Assembly: GCA_034675265.1 (NCBI GenBank)
Contig: JAUCDK010000009.1
Location: 1-39,537, forward strand
Reading direction: 5' to 3'
Source of the DNA: UBA7396 sp034675265
GTDB taxonomy: Bacteria > Patescibacteriota > Gracilibacteria > BD1-5 > UBA6164
Length of the DNA stretch: 39,537 nucleotides
The position numbers and the translations under genes are program-made. The first letter of the stretch is position 1. Each line of letters starts with the position of its first letter. Shown here piece by piece: positions 19,635 to 30,718 of the stretch. The notes below the pieces were generated by a model. That model was not told the DNA's origin and searched no databases. It saw only the letters and a list, made by a program, of their open reading frames with translations.

Positions 19635-19859
19635 CTAAATTCTAGTAACTTTTTTATTTTTAGTTTTCACTTTAAAAACTTGTCTACCTTTATAAGTTCC
19701 ATCAACTGTTGCAAAGTGAGAAAGTCCGATTGCTTCTCCAGATTCGTTATATTGTAGTTGAACTCTGTTTAATAATTTTCTTGCAGATAATTTTATCCAG
19801 TTTGTAGTTCTTCTTTTTGTTCTGGTTTTCGAAGTCTTTTTCTTAGGAGTAATAGTCAT
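19635..19859 (-). CDS. rpmF: 50S ribosomal protein bL32
   Basis: 74 residues. The Lys/Arg-rich start T-P-K-K-K-T-S-K-T-R-T-K-R-R matches the bL32 N-terminus (P-K-R-K-T-S-K-S-R-T/R-x-R-R), and the C-terminal H-F-A-T-V-D-G-T-Y-K-G-R-Q-V-F matches the second half of L32. The two Cys pairs of zinc-binding bL32 are absent (Y-N-E-S-G replaces the first pair, V-D-G the second), so it is a C-minus variant. No TGA occurs inside. It lies upstream of nusB on the same strand, with a terminator between. Confidence 0.9.
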   Translation of the reverse strand: MTITPKKKTSKTRTKRRTTNWIKLSARKLLNRVQLQYNESGEAIGLSHFATVDGTYKGRQVFKVKTKNKKVTRI

Positions 19860-19944
19860 TTGTCAAAGCATTAATAAAATAAATACTGGAGAATTATATC
19901 GGTTTTAAAAATAAATCAAGTTTTTTTATGTTTATTTTTATTTT

Positions 19945-20091
19945 TTAGTCTTCAAAAAGTTTTTGTACTCTTGCTTTAATTAAATCAACCTCTTCATCTG
20001 TTGCTTGGCTTTTTAAAATTCCTGGTAAATCTTGCTCTAAATCTAGCGAATCTATATGTGAATCTATTCTTGCTTGTTGTATTTTTGTCAT
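19945..20091 (-). CDS. Small hypothetical ORF (48 residues)
   Basis: Starts M-T-K-I-Q-Q-A-R-I-D-S and ends V-Q-K-L-F-E-D-stop. It is acidic and helical, with no membrane segment or Cys. It lies 85 bp upstream of rpmF on the same strand, and no other gene fills the space. Codon choice is like the neighbours (AGA, TTA, GAA) and the stop is TAA, but no homologue is recognised and no SD is present, so it could be chance. The divergent response-regulator gene starts 137 bp away. Confidence 0.45.
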   Translation of the reverse strand: MTKIQQARIDSHIDSLDLEQDLPGILKSQATDEEVDLIKARVQKLFED

Positions 20092-20228
20092 AATTATAGT
20101 ATCAATAAATAAAAAAGACTAACGGCCATTAGTTCTTGGCTATAGTAATATATTTTTTAAAGATAGGCAAGTTAAAATTTGAAAATTTTAAAAAAATCAT
20201 TACATTATAAAAAATTAACTATCAAAAT

Positions 20229-20897
20229 ATGTCCAAAATACTGATTATTGAAGATGATATTTGAATTTCAAATTCTCTCAAACTTTATTTAGAAAACTCT
20301 TCTTTTGAAGTAGAAATCGAAAACTCATGACTTCATGCTGTGAAAAAAATACTTTCAGGAGAATATGAACTAATTATTCTTGATCTCAATCTTCCAGGAA
20401 AAGATGGAATGACTATATGTCAAGAAGTAAGACAAACTTCTCATATTCCTATTGTTATGCTTACTGCAAAAAATTCAGAACTTGATAAAGTAATTGGTTT
20501 GGAAATTGGTGCTGATGATTATGTATCAAAACCTTTTTCACCAAGAGAACTTTTAGCAAGAATTAATACTATTTTAAGAAGAACTTCACAAACACAAAAA
20601 GAAGAAAGTTTTATTTTAAAATTTGAAGATATAGAAATTGATACTCAAAAAATTCTTGTTTTAAAAAAGTGAAAAGAAATTCCTTTTACTAAAAATGAAT
20701 TTGAAATTTTGAAAAAAATTGTAGAAGAAAACGGAAATATGGTAGAAAGAAATACGCTTATGAAAGACATTATTTGATATGATAATTATGCATTTGACAG
20801 AACTATTGATACTCATATTAAAAATATCAGAAAAAAACTTGAAAATAAAGATATTATTCTCACTATCAGATGACAATGATACAGACTCAATAAATAA
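20229..20897 (+). CDS. OmpR-family response regulator
   Basis: 222 residues. The receiver domain has acidic residues E8-D9-D10, phospho-acceptor D52 (I-I-L-D-L-N-L-P-G), the T-A of M-L-T-A-K and K101 in Y-V-S-K-P-F. The C-terminal winged helix (about 135-222) has F-T-K-N-E-F-E-I-L and D-R-T-I-D-T-H-I-K-N-I-R-K-K-L, and ends R-G-Q-G-Y-R-L, where both Gly are TGA. Phosphorylated by the adjacent kinase (32 bp downstream), it would bind DNA to control target genes. The targets are unknown; the nearest candidate is the exported coiled-coil gene at 22357. It is divergent from the small ORF at 20091. Confidence 0.96.
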
Positions 20898-20929
20898 TTT
20901 TTCAAAACATTTAACTTCTATACCTATTT

Positions 20930-22243
20930 ATGACTCTTTCTAGAAAAATAATTTTTTCCCTTTTATGAAGTATTTTCTTTATTGCTATTATAAATGTAGT
21001 GTCATTTTATTTCTTTTATAGTATTTTTTTAAAAATTTATTTGGTAGATAATATCAAAGCAAAAGATGAAATTACTAGAGATTATGTGGATCATATTATT
21101 GAAAAACAAGCACTTGATGAAGTTGATAATATTTTTAATGATATTGAAATACAATTTTTTGAACTTTTAGAAAAAAATGAGTGAAAAATTAAACTCGATA
21201 CAAAAGAAAATGTAGATATTCTTGTAAATTATCTTTCAAAAGCTTGAGTAAGTATTAAATATATTGAAGAAATTATTCCTCAAAACTATCTAGAAAAAGT
21301 TCTTGAAGATGTAAAAGATGAAAAAACTCCTGAATACATATTTTTCAACAGATTGATTAAAGCGATTTTAATTACCAATATTTTTTCTATTTTCATTTTA
21401 ATTATTTTCATTTTTGTTTTTTCTAAGAAAATTATTTCTCCTATTGAAAAAACAACTTCTCATATAAAAGATTTAAAACTCGGAAAAGATTTTAGAATTA
21501 TCAATTACTCTAAAAAAGATGAAATTTGATTACTTGTAAATGCAATTAATGGATTAAATATAAAATTAAATATTTGAGAAAATATTAGAAATAAACTTTT
21601 AGCTGATATTTCCCACGAACTAAAAACTCCAATAACAGCAATTCAATGCTATGTTGAAGGAATAAAAGACGGAGTTATAAAATTGGATGACAAAATTCTC
21701 AACTCAATTATTGATGAAATGCAAAGATTAGTAAAGCTTGTAAATACGATTATGGAATTTGAAAAGTTTGAAAGTAGAAAAATAGAATTACACATTCAAA
21801 ATGAAGATGCAAGATTTATAACAGAACAAGTAATCAAACAATTCAGACAAAAATTAAAAGTAACACATCAAAAAATTATCACCTCAGGACTTGATAAAAA
21901 AATTCTCACAGATAAAGACAGTTTCATACAAATTATTCAAAATATTATCTCAAATTTTATAAAATATGCTGGAAAATGAAGCATTCTTAGAATAGATTTT
22001 TGAGTAAATTTTATAAAATTTTCTGATAATGGGAAATGAGTTCCAAAAACAGAATTACCCTATATAAAAGAAAAATTTTACCAAGGACGTCAAGAAAAAA
22101 CATGAAATATTGATGATAGATGAATCGGAGTTTGACTCAGTATCATTGATAAAATAGTAAAAGCTCTTGGTTGGGAACTCGAAATCAATTCAGAAGAGTG
22201 AAAATGATTTGAAATAAAAATCATCACCAAAACTTCACATTAA
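20930..22243 (+). CDS. Sensor histidine kinase
   Basis: 437 residues. TM1 (about 12-38) and TM2 (about 143-167) enclose a sensor region of about 100 residues rich in Asp and Glu, lying outside the membrane. A HAMP segment follows, then HisKA with H229 in S-H-E-L-K-T-P and an HATPase_c domain: N box near residue 342 (N-I-I-S-N-F-I-K-Y-A-G), G1 D-N-G-K-G-V, and G2 R-G-I-G-V-G-L-S-I with TGA-encoded Gly. Autophosphorylates and passes phosphate to the regulator encoded just upstream. The signal is unknown. Confidence 0.95.
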
Positions 22244-22284
22244 AAACTTGGGAATAAATTATTTTTCATTATAGTACTTATACC

Positions 22285-22344
22285 AAATTAGGGAATCAAA
22301 ATTTTAGGTTAAAGCCAACTTATTTCATTAGGATTCTCTAATTT
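22285..22344 (+). promoter_or_regulatory. Long-loop inverted repeat before the coiled-coil gene
   Basis: A 13-nt arm (22285-22297, AAATTAGGGAATC) can pair with 22332-22344 with one G-U wobble, leaving a 34-nt loop. It ends 12 nt before ATG 22357. It could be a 5' UTR structure or an operator for the adjacent two-component system; no known riboswitch is recognised. Confidence 0.4.
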
Positions 22345-22356
22345 TATAATTGATAT

Positions 22357-23151
22357 ATGGGGAAAATATTTTTATGTCTTTTCATATCTTTTTTATTCGT
22401 TTGAACTAGTTTTGCCTCTGAAAAACAAGGTTTTTTTGCTGGTAGTTTATCAACTACACAACTCAGAGAATATATAAAAAAACTAGAAGACGATCAAAAA
22501 GAATTTAAAGAAAAATCAAAAGAATTATCGAAAGAATATTGAGAACTCGTATCATTTATGAGAACTGATTTAACTCAAGAAGAAATCAATGAAATTAGAG
22601 AAAAAATAGAAATTTTTATTGAAAAAAGAAATTTTTTACAATGAGATTTAAATAAAAAAATAAATGAACTCTTGAATGTAGATAAAGAAAAAAAAGAACT
22701 ATTACTACTCAGAGCAGATATTTATAAATACCTTTCTCGTTATGTCGCACGTGAAAAAAGAGATGCTTTTCTCGAGCACATAAAATTTCAAGTTCAATCT
22801 GAAAAAGAATCAAAAGATCTCATTGAAGAAATACAAAAAAGTCAAAATATTTTGGACCAAAAAGTAACCTACTTCAAGGAACAAATAGAAAATCATAAAG
22901 AAGATCTTCAAGCTCGTATTGAAATGTCAATTACTCAAAAAATTAAAGAAAGAATTGAGGAAATTGATAAAAACGAGAAATATAAAAATATTGATCCTTC
23001 TATAAAAAATAAGATTTATAACGACTTTATTGTACAACTTCAAGATAATTTAGCGAGTATCGATACATGAAACCTCAGCAATAATTATAAAGAAATGAGA
23101 AGAAATATTCTCATAAAAATGATTGAGGAAATTAAATGAAGAATAAAATAA
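22357..23151 (+). CDS. Exported coiled-coil protein
   Basis: 264 residues. A signal peptide (G-K-I-F-L-C-L-F-I-S-F-L, cleaved near F-A-S-E) leads to an almost entirely helical, Glu/Lys-rich protein with heptad spacing (L-R-E-Y-I-K-K-L-E-D and many E-x-x-x-K steps), predicted as a long coiled coil outside the cell membrane. Five TGA are scattered as Gly. The family is not recognised. It lies 113 bp downstream of the histidine kinase, separated by a structured leader, so it could be a regulated output of the two-component system. Confidence 0.82.
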
Positions 23152-23180
23152 AAAGAGTAGAAAATTCTACTCTTTTTATT
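23147..23180. terminator. Shared terminator, coiled-coil gene / tldD
   Basis: A 16-bp stem around GAGTAGAA/TTCTACTC with a 2-base nominal loop (larger in practice). It overlaps both stop codons. Confidence 0.9.
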
Positions 23181-24537
23181 ATTGTATTCCACTTACTTTT
23201 AATTGTGTCCAAAAAGTTGGAACTCCATCACTTACTGGCATAGATTGTCATTTTCCACAAGTTCCTCCATCAAAAAATTCTAAATCATCACAAATTCCAT
23301 ATATTTCATTGAGCATTTCTGGTCCATTTCCACTTAAAGTTGCTCATCTTACATTGTTTGTTAATTTTCCATTTTCTATGAGAAATCAGTTTTGTACTTT
23401 AAAAACAAAATCTCAAGTTACTGTATTTACTTGTCCTCCTCACATACGACTTACGTATAATCAATAATTTACTTTTTCAATTAAATCTTCTTTTTTATCA
23501 GTTCATGGAAGCATATAGGTATTTCACATTCTCACTAAATTTTTATATTTATAGTTTTCTTTTCTTCCATGTCCTGTTGATTCAACTCAAAATTTTTGGG
23601 CTGTTTTAGAATTATGAAGGTATGATTTCAGTATCCCATTTTCAATTAAAATAGTATTTTGTGCTTTATTTCCTTCGTGATCAAATTCATAAAATCCTCT
23701 TTCATGTGTATGAGTTGGATTATCAACAATGGTTACTTTTTCATTGGCAACTTTTTGTCCTATTTTTCATTTATAAACACTTGAATTTTGTAAATCAGCT
23801 TCAAGTCAATGTCAAACAGCTTCATGAATAATAGTTCCTCATGATTCATTTCAGATAATAACATCTATTTTTCCATTTGGTGAAGCAACTCCATCAAGTT
23901 GTTTTTCTAAAACTATAAGTGCATTTTTGATTAATTCATTTATTGATTGTTGATTCATTTTTTCTCCAATATCAGTTCCTGTAATTTTTTCATAAATTTC
24001 CTCCCTATTTTTCCCTTTTTCTCAAATTAATTTTACAAATAATGTTTGGTATAAATTAATATCTTTTCAAAAATTTCACTGAGTATTTCAAACAATAAAA
24101 GATTTTTGTGAAAAATTCAGAGCGATTTCACTACTTACTACAAAAGAATTATTTTTGAGATATGTATCAAATGCTTGTTGAATTGATGAAATAATTTCTT
24201 TGGTATCAAAATGAATTTCTTCAATATTTTCTAAAAATAACTCATCTGGTCCATTTTTTAAAAGAGCTGGTTTTAGCTCTTCATGAAGAGAAAATTCATC
24301 TGAAAATATTTTTATTTTTTCTTCAATATTTTCAAAATCATTAAAAATTTTAAAATATTCTTTTTTATCCGTTCTTGAAAGAAGAGAAAATCATTCTAAA
24401 GTAGAATATGCTGGAGTTCTAAATTCTCCATTTAAACATAAAATACGAAATCATTTTGATTTTTCAAAAAAGATTTCTCTAAACTCTCCAGAAAATATAT
24501 TGAGATATTCTTGAAGTTGTTGTTTTTTTAATTGCAT
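23179..24537 (-). CDS. tldD: TldD-family metalloprotease subunit
   Basis: 452 residues. TldD works with PmbA/TldE as a heterodimeric zinc peptidase that degrades unfolded or modified peptides and matures some RiPP toxins. The catalytic motif is H-E-A-V-G-H-G-L-E-A-D (H-E-x-x-x-H), with both its Gly as TGA. Downstream come the family's S-x-V-Y-K-G-K-I-G-Q-K-V-A and D-H-E-G-N-K-A-Q-N-T segments. The C-terminal region has G-G-Q-V-N-T-V-T-G-D-F-V-F. It starts 17 bp after the stop of the pmbA-like gene, so the two form an operon and probably one complex. Confidence 0.94.
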
Positions 24538-24554
24538 AATTTTGTGATAATAAA

Positions 24555-25832
24555 TTAAATTATATTTTGATTATAAAATGTGAGTGATGGAACTCTAAAA
24601 TTCCCATCTTCTTTAAAATCATTTCCAATGGCTTTAATATTTGAAAACAAATCAAGTACATTTCCTGAGAGAGAAATATTTTTGATATAATCAACTTTTT
24701 CTCCATTTTCAAGAAGATATCATTCTCCATTTAAAGAAAATTTTCCTGTTGCTTCATCAACAGTATGAAATGCCATTAAATTGGTAAAAAGTATTTTACT
24801 TCCCTCTAAATAATTTGCATCTGAATCTCAAACCAATTCAATATTTGAAATAGTTGAATTTCAAACTTCTCAAACTCATTCTTTAAGTGTATTTTTATAA
24901 TCATAAAATTTTGAAGAAAACACTCATTTATCAAACAAAATTGTTTTTTTTGCTGTCATTCATTCTTTATCAAATAACATTGTTCCAGTATAATTTTTTA
25001 ATTCTGGATTATTAATAAGCGTAAAGTTAGCTCCAAAAATTTTATCTCAAAGTTTATTTTTTGAAAATAAACTAATTCATTCTCTTATACCTTCTGCTCA
25101 CATATTTCCTAAAATGATATCAAGAAAATCACAAACGACATCTCTTTCTAAAGTAATATCATATTTTCATGACTCAACTTTTGCTTCAGAATCAGAAATT
25201 TTAAACAAAAGTTCTTTTTGTAATTTTTCTAACATTTCTCAGGTAATATGAGGAATATTTTTGGTAGAAATATAATCATAATGATTTTCTCTTTTTTCCC
25301 CATTTTCTCAAAAAATATCAACATAATAAAATGCTCCATTATCTTTTTGGATTTTTTTTGCACCAAAAGAATTCATAAAAATATGTGTCGCAGAATGAGT
25401 TCCAATAGAAAATCATTCTTTTGAAATATTTTTTTCAAATGGAAAGTTTTTAAATACTTCAAATTCTTTTTCTAAATCTTGAAAAGAAAGTGCATCTAAA
25501 TCTCAATTCGAAAAATCTTTTTCAACAATATCTGTTATTTTTGGTAAAATAATATCTTCATCATATTGTCAAAAATCAATAGTTTTTAACATTTCATTTA
25601 TAGATGCATCAATTTTATCCAATGAATATCAATCAAGAGAAAAAACAGATTTTTTATGATTTTTTATAATCGTAATTGAAGTGTTTATATTTTCAGAACT
25701 ATCAAAACTCAACTCATCATGGAGCGGAGAATATTCAAGTGTTTTTGAAGAAGAAATATTAATATTGATACATCATTCTACTGAATATTTTTCAAATAAT
25801 TTTTGCATTTTTTCATAATCTATTGGTGTCAT
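24555..25832 (-). CDS. pmbA: PmbA/TldE-family subunit
   Basis: 425 residues, normal length. It lacks the H-E-x-x-x-H zinc motif, as expected for the non-catalytic partner of TldD. Family features include F-S-I-G-T-H-S-A-T-H-I-F-M-N-S-F-G-A in the N-terminal half and V-C-D-F-L-D-I-I-L-G-N-M-G-A-E-G, then G-T-M-L-F-D-K-E-G and a long L-G-D-S-D-A-N-Y-L-E-G-S-like region near the C-terminus. First gene of the operon, followed by tldD. No precursor peptide for a RiPP is visible nearby, so a general proteolytic role is more likely. Confidence 0.9.
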
Positions 25833-25923
25833 TTTTTTTTTGTTATTTATAATTTTGCAGTAAATATTTTATAGAATCTTTATGTTTAGTCAAAAAATAA
25901 AAATGTAAAAAATCAAAAAATAT

Positions 25924-25950
25924 TTGATATTTTCCAGCAAGTTATATAAT
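25924..25950 (+). promoter_or_regulatory. Promoter for the membrane-protein/mltG operon
   Basis: TTGATA (25924-25929), a 15-nt spacer, then a perfect TATAAT (25945-25950), 29 nt before ATG 25979. The spacer is short, but the position is right. Confidence 0.5.
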
Positions 25951-25978
25951 AGTGGAGATATTTTTTTTAGTAAAAATT

Positions 25979-27025
25979 ATGATAAACTTTAGAAGTGTAG
26001 TTGAATTTCTTTTCAAATCATTTGATATTGCCTGAGATACAAAATTAATTGAAAAATTAGAACATGATGGAGTTCGTTTTCTTATGGTCATTAAAAGACA
26101 CTGGATATATTGAATTTTACATTCGTGGGTAGTTATTTTTGTACTTGCTATTGCATTTATAAATGCATATTTACTTTTTTCTGATCAAAATAATACATTA
26201 ATGTGAAGTATTATTTGAGTATTTTTACTTGGAAATGTAATATATTGGACCTTTATTATCTGTTTATATTTATACAGATTTTATAAAATTCAAGGAAGTG
26301 AACCTCATATTGAAGATATTTATACTTGTATACGTAAATCAAAAGAAAGTGATGCTATTTTTACCAAATTTTTCAATCAAACTATTTTTCTTCTTTTAAT
26401 TCTTGCTCTGATTACGGTTTTCTCTACATTTACAGCAATTTCAAGCTTACTGGTTTGATGAGCAACTGGTTTTGGAGTTTGAGCTATAAATGTCATTCTT
26501 CTGATTGTGCAAGTTGGAATGTTTTCATCATATCTTGTAACTATGATAAATCAAGAAATGGATTTTAAAATTATTCAACCTGGACAAATCATATTTTATA
26601 ACCAAAGATGAGTGTTATGAGATAGTCAGAATATGAATGCAAATAAAATCAAAACAATGAATACAAAATATCCTGGAATGTTAGGTTCTTTCTTTAATTA
26701 TGGAGATATTTTAATTCTTACAGAATGAGATCAAAAAGATTATGGAGAAATGAAAATGGATTATGTTTGATCACCAATAAAAACAGTAAAAGAAATTCAA
26801 AAAGTTCTCAATAATGATTTGGATGCTATGGAAAAAGATGTAAATTTATTACTAAAAAGATTTAAGAGTCAAATTGGAGTCGAAGATATTAGTAGTGATG
26901 AAAATAAAGAAAAACTAAAAATTTTTCTTGCAAATAATGATAAAACTATTAAAGAAATTTTTGATAATTGAGATGATGAAACAAAAAGAGAAGTGAAAGA
27001 ATTATATATTTTAATACAAAAATAA
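25979..27025 (+). CDS. Membrane protein with PH-like domain, unknown function
   Basis: 348 residues. Two pairs of membrane segments (about 42-66 with 78-100, and 140-165 with 170-195) are followed by a compact soluble domain of about 70 residues (I-I-F-Y-N-Q-R-G-V-L-G-D, then Y-G-D-I-L-I-L-T-E-G-D-Q-K-D-Y), which resembles a bacterial PH/bPH2-type barrel. A charged helical tail ends in E-L-Y-I-L-I-Q-K. No enzyme motif is seen. Its stop codon overlaps the mltG start (TAATG), implying translational coupling, so it may act with MltG at the membrane. Confidence 0.8.
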
Positions 27026-28020
27026 TGTTACGACTCATTAAATTAATAATCTGGATTGCAGTAATTAGTGGAATAGTTTTTTACATTAATTATAAAGATT
27101 TTATTACTCAAACACTCCCAGAAACAAAAACTATAACAGTACAAGCTGGAGATAATTTAGTTGGAGTTTTAAAAAGAGAGCTTTGATTGAATGAATTATT
27201 CACAAAAATTTATTTAAACCTCAATCCAGAAAAAAAGATTAATATACAAGCTGGAGAATTTAGACTGTTAAAATGAGATTCTCTTGCTTCAATTATCAAT
27301 ACTATGAACCATGGTGCTATGAATGTTGATGAAAAAATTACTCTTTTAGAATGATGGAATATTTTTGATATTGATGAATATTTAACCAATCTTAAATTGA
27401 TCCAAACTTGAGAATTTATATCTGAAGCAAGAAATAATATTGAAAAATATAAAGAAAATTATCCATTTTTAGAAAGTGCATTAACTTTAGAATGATATCT
27501 TTATCCTGATACATATTTTGTGAATACAAATAATTTTAACATAGAAAATTTCATAAAAATACTTTTAGATAATTTTAAACAAAAAGTGTATACTCCTCTT
27601 TTATCTCCACTCACTCCTGCAGAAATCAATGAACTTATTATTATTGCATCAATAGTTGAAAAAGAAGAAAGAAATGTTCATGAAAAATCAACAGTTGCAG
27701 GAATTTTAATAAAAAGATATAAAGAAAATTGGATGATTGGTGCTGATATAACAGCTTGTTATGCTCATGATTTAACCAGTGAAGAATGTAGAAAAAATCT
27801 TTCAAAATATATCGCTGATAAAAACGATTATAATACAAGAACTATGGTATGACTGCCAAAAACTCCTATAAATAATCCAAATATAGAATCAATAAAAGCA
27901 AGTCTAAACCCAAAACATACGCAGTATTGGTATTATCTTCATGATACTCAAACTGGACAAATCTACTATGCAAGAACCAATGAAGAACACAATCAAAATA
28001 AAAAACTTTACATAAAATAA
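27025..28020 (+). CDS. mltG: Endolytic murein transglycosylase MltG
   Basis: 331 residues. Membrane-anchored by one N-terminal helix (about 5-22); cuts nascent peptidoglycan strands and sets glycan chain length. A LysM-like region (V-Q-A-G-D-N-L-V-G-V-L) is followed by the YceG/MltG catalytic domain with L-E-G-Y-L-Y-P-D-T-Y, I-A-S-I-V-E-K-E (catalytic Glu) and the substrate loop Y-N-T-R-T-M-V-G-L-P-K-T-P-I-N-N-P. Gly in L-E-G-Y and V-G-L-P is TGA. Start ATG overlaps the previous stop by one base. Confidence 0.95.
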
Positions 28021-28049
28021 AAAAAGAAACAAAATTTGTTTCTTTTTTT
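28019..28049. terminator. Shared terminator, mltG / der
   Basis: Palindrome A7-GAAACAAA / TTTGTTTC-T7 directly after the mltG stop codon and before the der stop codon on the opposite strand. Confidence 0.88.
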
Positions 28050-28050
28050 A

Positions 28051-29457
28051 TTATTTTGTTATATCTTTTGTTTTCCCTCTTCCTTTATACTCAATAATAA
28101 TTGGAGTTCCAGCAAATCAGAAATTATCTCTGATTTTATTTTCCAAATATCTTTTATATGAAAAGTGGAAATGTTCTGGATTATTTACAGTAATTACAAA
28201 TTTTGGAGGATTTACATCAACTTGACTTCCATAATAAATTTTTGGATTATGTGCAACTCTATTTCCTGTTGGTGGATGTTTTAAAACTGCTTGTTCAATG
28301 AAAGAATTAAATATAGAAGTTTTTACTCTTTTATTTTTTCTTTCTTCATTAATATTGATTGCCGTTTCTAAAATTTCCTCAACTCTTTTTTTCTCAACAG
28401 CTGAAGTAAAAATTACAGAAACCCACGGAAGAAAATCAAATTTTTCAGATAAATATCATAAATATCTTCCCATAATTTTTTCTTTGTCAATATTTTCTTT
28501 ATTTAAAACAGCATCCCATTTATTAATTACAATAATAAGTCACTTTTTTTCCTCTAAAACTCTTGAAATAATTGATAAATCTTGTTGATGAATTCCATCA
28601 ACTCCATCAACTACAACAGCTACTATATCAGATCTTGTAATACTTCTTTCTGTTCTCATTACAGACCAATTTTCAATATTTCTCGTTCCAATTTTTGAAA
28701 GTCTTCTAATTCAAGCAGTATCAATTAAAACAAAATCTTTTTCATTATATTTAAATTTTGTATCGATACTATCTCTTGTAGTTCAAGCCATATCTTTTAC
28801 CATAACTCTATTTTTTCACACAATAGAATTAATAAGAGATGATTTTCATACATTTGGTCTTCAAACAAGTGATAATTTAATAAATCATTCATCTAATTCT
28901 TCAGAAACAAAATTAAATCATTTTTCTCTGAAAGTGTCTGCAATAAATTCTTTAATTTCTGCAAATCCACTATGATGACTTACTGAAGCTGGATAAAAAG
29001 CTTGAAAATTATTTACAACTGGAAGAGAAAAAGCTTCCATTTTTGCATTTTCATTATCTGCTTTATTAGCAACAACAACAACTGGTGGCATATCTTTTGC
29101 TCTGAGAATTTTTAAAATTTGATCATCAAGCGAAGTAAATTTATCGTATTCTAAAAGCCAAATAAGTAAATCACTTCCCTTAATAGCTTCTTTTGTTCTT
29201 TCAATAATATCTGTTGCAATTTCATCTGTTTTAGAAGAAAAATCAAGTCCTCAACTATCAGCCACTATATAAGTAATATCATTTACTCTATCTGTATATT
29301 CATACTCTGAAATATCTCTGGTTGTTCCAGCTTCATCTGCTACAATGGCTATTTTATGTCAAACAAACATATTAAAAAAACTTGACTTTCACACATTCGG
29401 TCTTCAAATAATCGTTACTTTAGGAAACACTTTTATAAAATTAATAGTAAAATACAT
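28051..29457 (-). CDS. der: Ribosome-biogenesis GTPase Der (EngA)
   Basis: 468 residues with two GTPase domains in tandem and a C-terminal KH-like domain, the Der arrangement; needed for 50S subunit assembly. Domain 1 P-loop is G-R-P-N-V-G-K-S-S with both Gly encoded by TGA (29404-29406 and 29389-29391), followed by A-G-T-T-R-D and D-S-G-G-L. Domain 2 repeats G-R-P-N-V-G-K-S-S-L, M-A-G-T-T-R-D-S-I-D, D-T-A-G-I-R-R and N-K-W-D. The KH part has P-P-T-G-N-R. The extra 12 or so residues before V-T-I-I-G-R-P suggest that a later start is possible, but no ATG lies there. Confidence 0.97.
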
Positions 29458-29564
29458 CTAAAAAATCCTTCCTATTATAAGATTTTATTTAAAAAAGCAA
29501 TTTTTTTGCAATTTGTAAAAAAATAATTATATTTTCGTTAATTTATCAATTATCTATAAGAGAT

Positions 29565-30674
29565 ATGTGGAATAAAAATACTCCTGTTTGATGAGAAAAT
29601 GAATATCAAATTTTCATAAAAAAACTGATTATTTTTGTACTTTTTTGTATTTGAATCTTATTTCTCTATGAAATATGAAATATTCTTATCATTCTTGCTT
29701 TTGCACTTTTTTTGAATGTACTTTTTGCACCATTTCTCAATAAATTTAATAAATGGAAAATTTGAAATGGAGTTGGGATGATTTTAATTTATATTATTAT
29801 TATTTTATTTCTCTTACTCACTGCATTTTCAATTATACCTATTTTTGTAAAACAAGTCTCTATTTTAATAGATATTTCCTATACATATAGCAACAATATT
29901 GTAAACTCATATAATGCAAGTTGAGTAGATGCCTTTCAAATTCCTGATTTTTTAAAATGATTTCTGGAACAAATTGATTTGACTCAAATTCTGAATTCTA
30001 TAAAAGATAATATTTGACAAATTTCTGCTTTTGTAAGTAGTAATTTAAAAACTTTTCTTACTTCGGGAGCTGGGATTATTTCATCTATTACGAATGTTGT
30101 GATGAATTTTGTACTTCTTTTCATTTTTACTTTTTTTATATCTTTGGAAAGAAAACAAATTCGTAGCTTTTTTTATAAAATGCTTCCTGAAAGATATTCA
30201 AGATACATTTTAGCAAAAGAACCAGAAATTATAAATACTCTTTATAATTGGCTTAAAAGCCAACTTATTCTATGAGTTTGTATGTTTTTCATTACTCTTT
30301 TCTGACTCTTTTTTATAAAACTATTTTGAGTTCACATTAATGAAATTTTTACACTTGCCTTAATTGCTGGAATGATGGAGTTTGTACCATATGTTTGACC
30401 TATTTTGGCATTACTTCCCGCTCTTGCTATTGCATTTGGAATATCTTTTAAAGCCGTAATAATTATAGTTATACTTTATATTGCCATACAACAATTAGAA
30501 AATAATGTACTTGTCCCTTATGTAATGTGAAAAACTCTTTCACTTTCACCTTTTGCAGTTCTTATATGAATGATGATTTGATGAAGTTTACTTGGAATTG
30601 TTTGAATTATTATCGCTGTTCCTGTGGTTGCTGTCATTCAAATATTTTTACTCGATTACTTAAAAAGAAAATAA
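29565..30674 (+). CDS. AI-2E family transporter (permease), copy 1
   Basis: 369 residues, normal length. About 8 membrane segments with a large loop after the second and third. The C-terminal part has the family motif F-V-P-Y-V-G-P-I-L-A-L-L-P-A and Q-Q-L-E-N-N-V-L-V-P-Y-V-M-G-K. Family members export small molecules or ions (AI-2, Na+/H+, others); the substrate is unknown. It starts 107 bp from der on the other strand and converges on a second member of the same family at 30714-31847, sharing a terminator. The gene is split by many TGA under the standard code. Confidence 0.93.
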
Positions 30675-30683
30675 TTTTTATAT

Positions 30684-30718
30684 ATTAAAAAAGACTCCTC
30701 TCTGGAGTCTTTTTTAAT
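30684..30718. terminator. Shared terminator between the two AI-2E permease genes
   Basis: A stem of at least 12 bp (A6-GACTCC / GGAGTC-T6) with loop TCTCT, extended by flanking AT pairs. It covers the stop codon of the minus-strand gene. Confidence 0.9.

Noticed and set aside
29460..29564. Small RNA or riboswitch between der and the permease gene
   Set aside because: Only AT-rich sequence and a short GCAATT/TTGC repeat are visible; it is enough for divergent promoters but shows no convincing structure.
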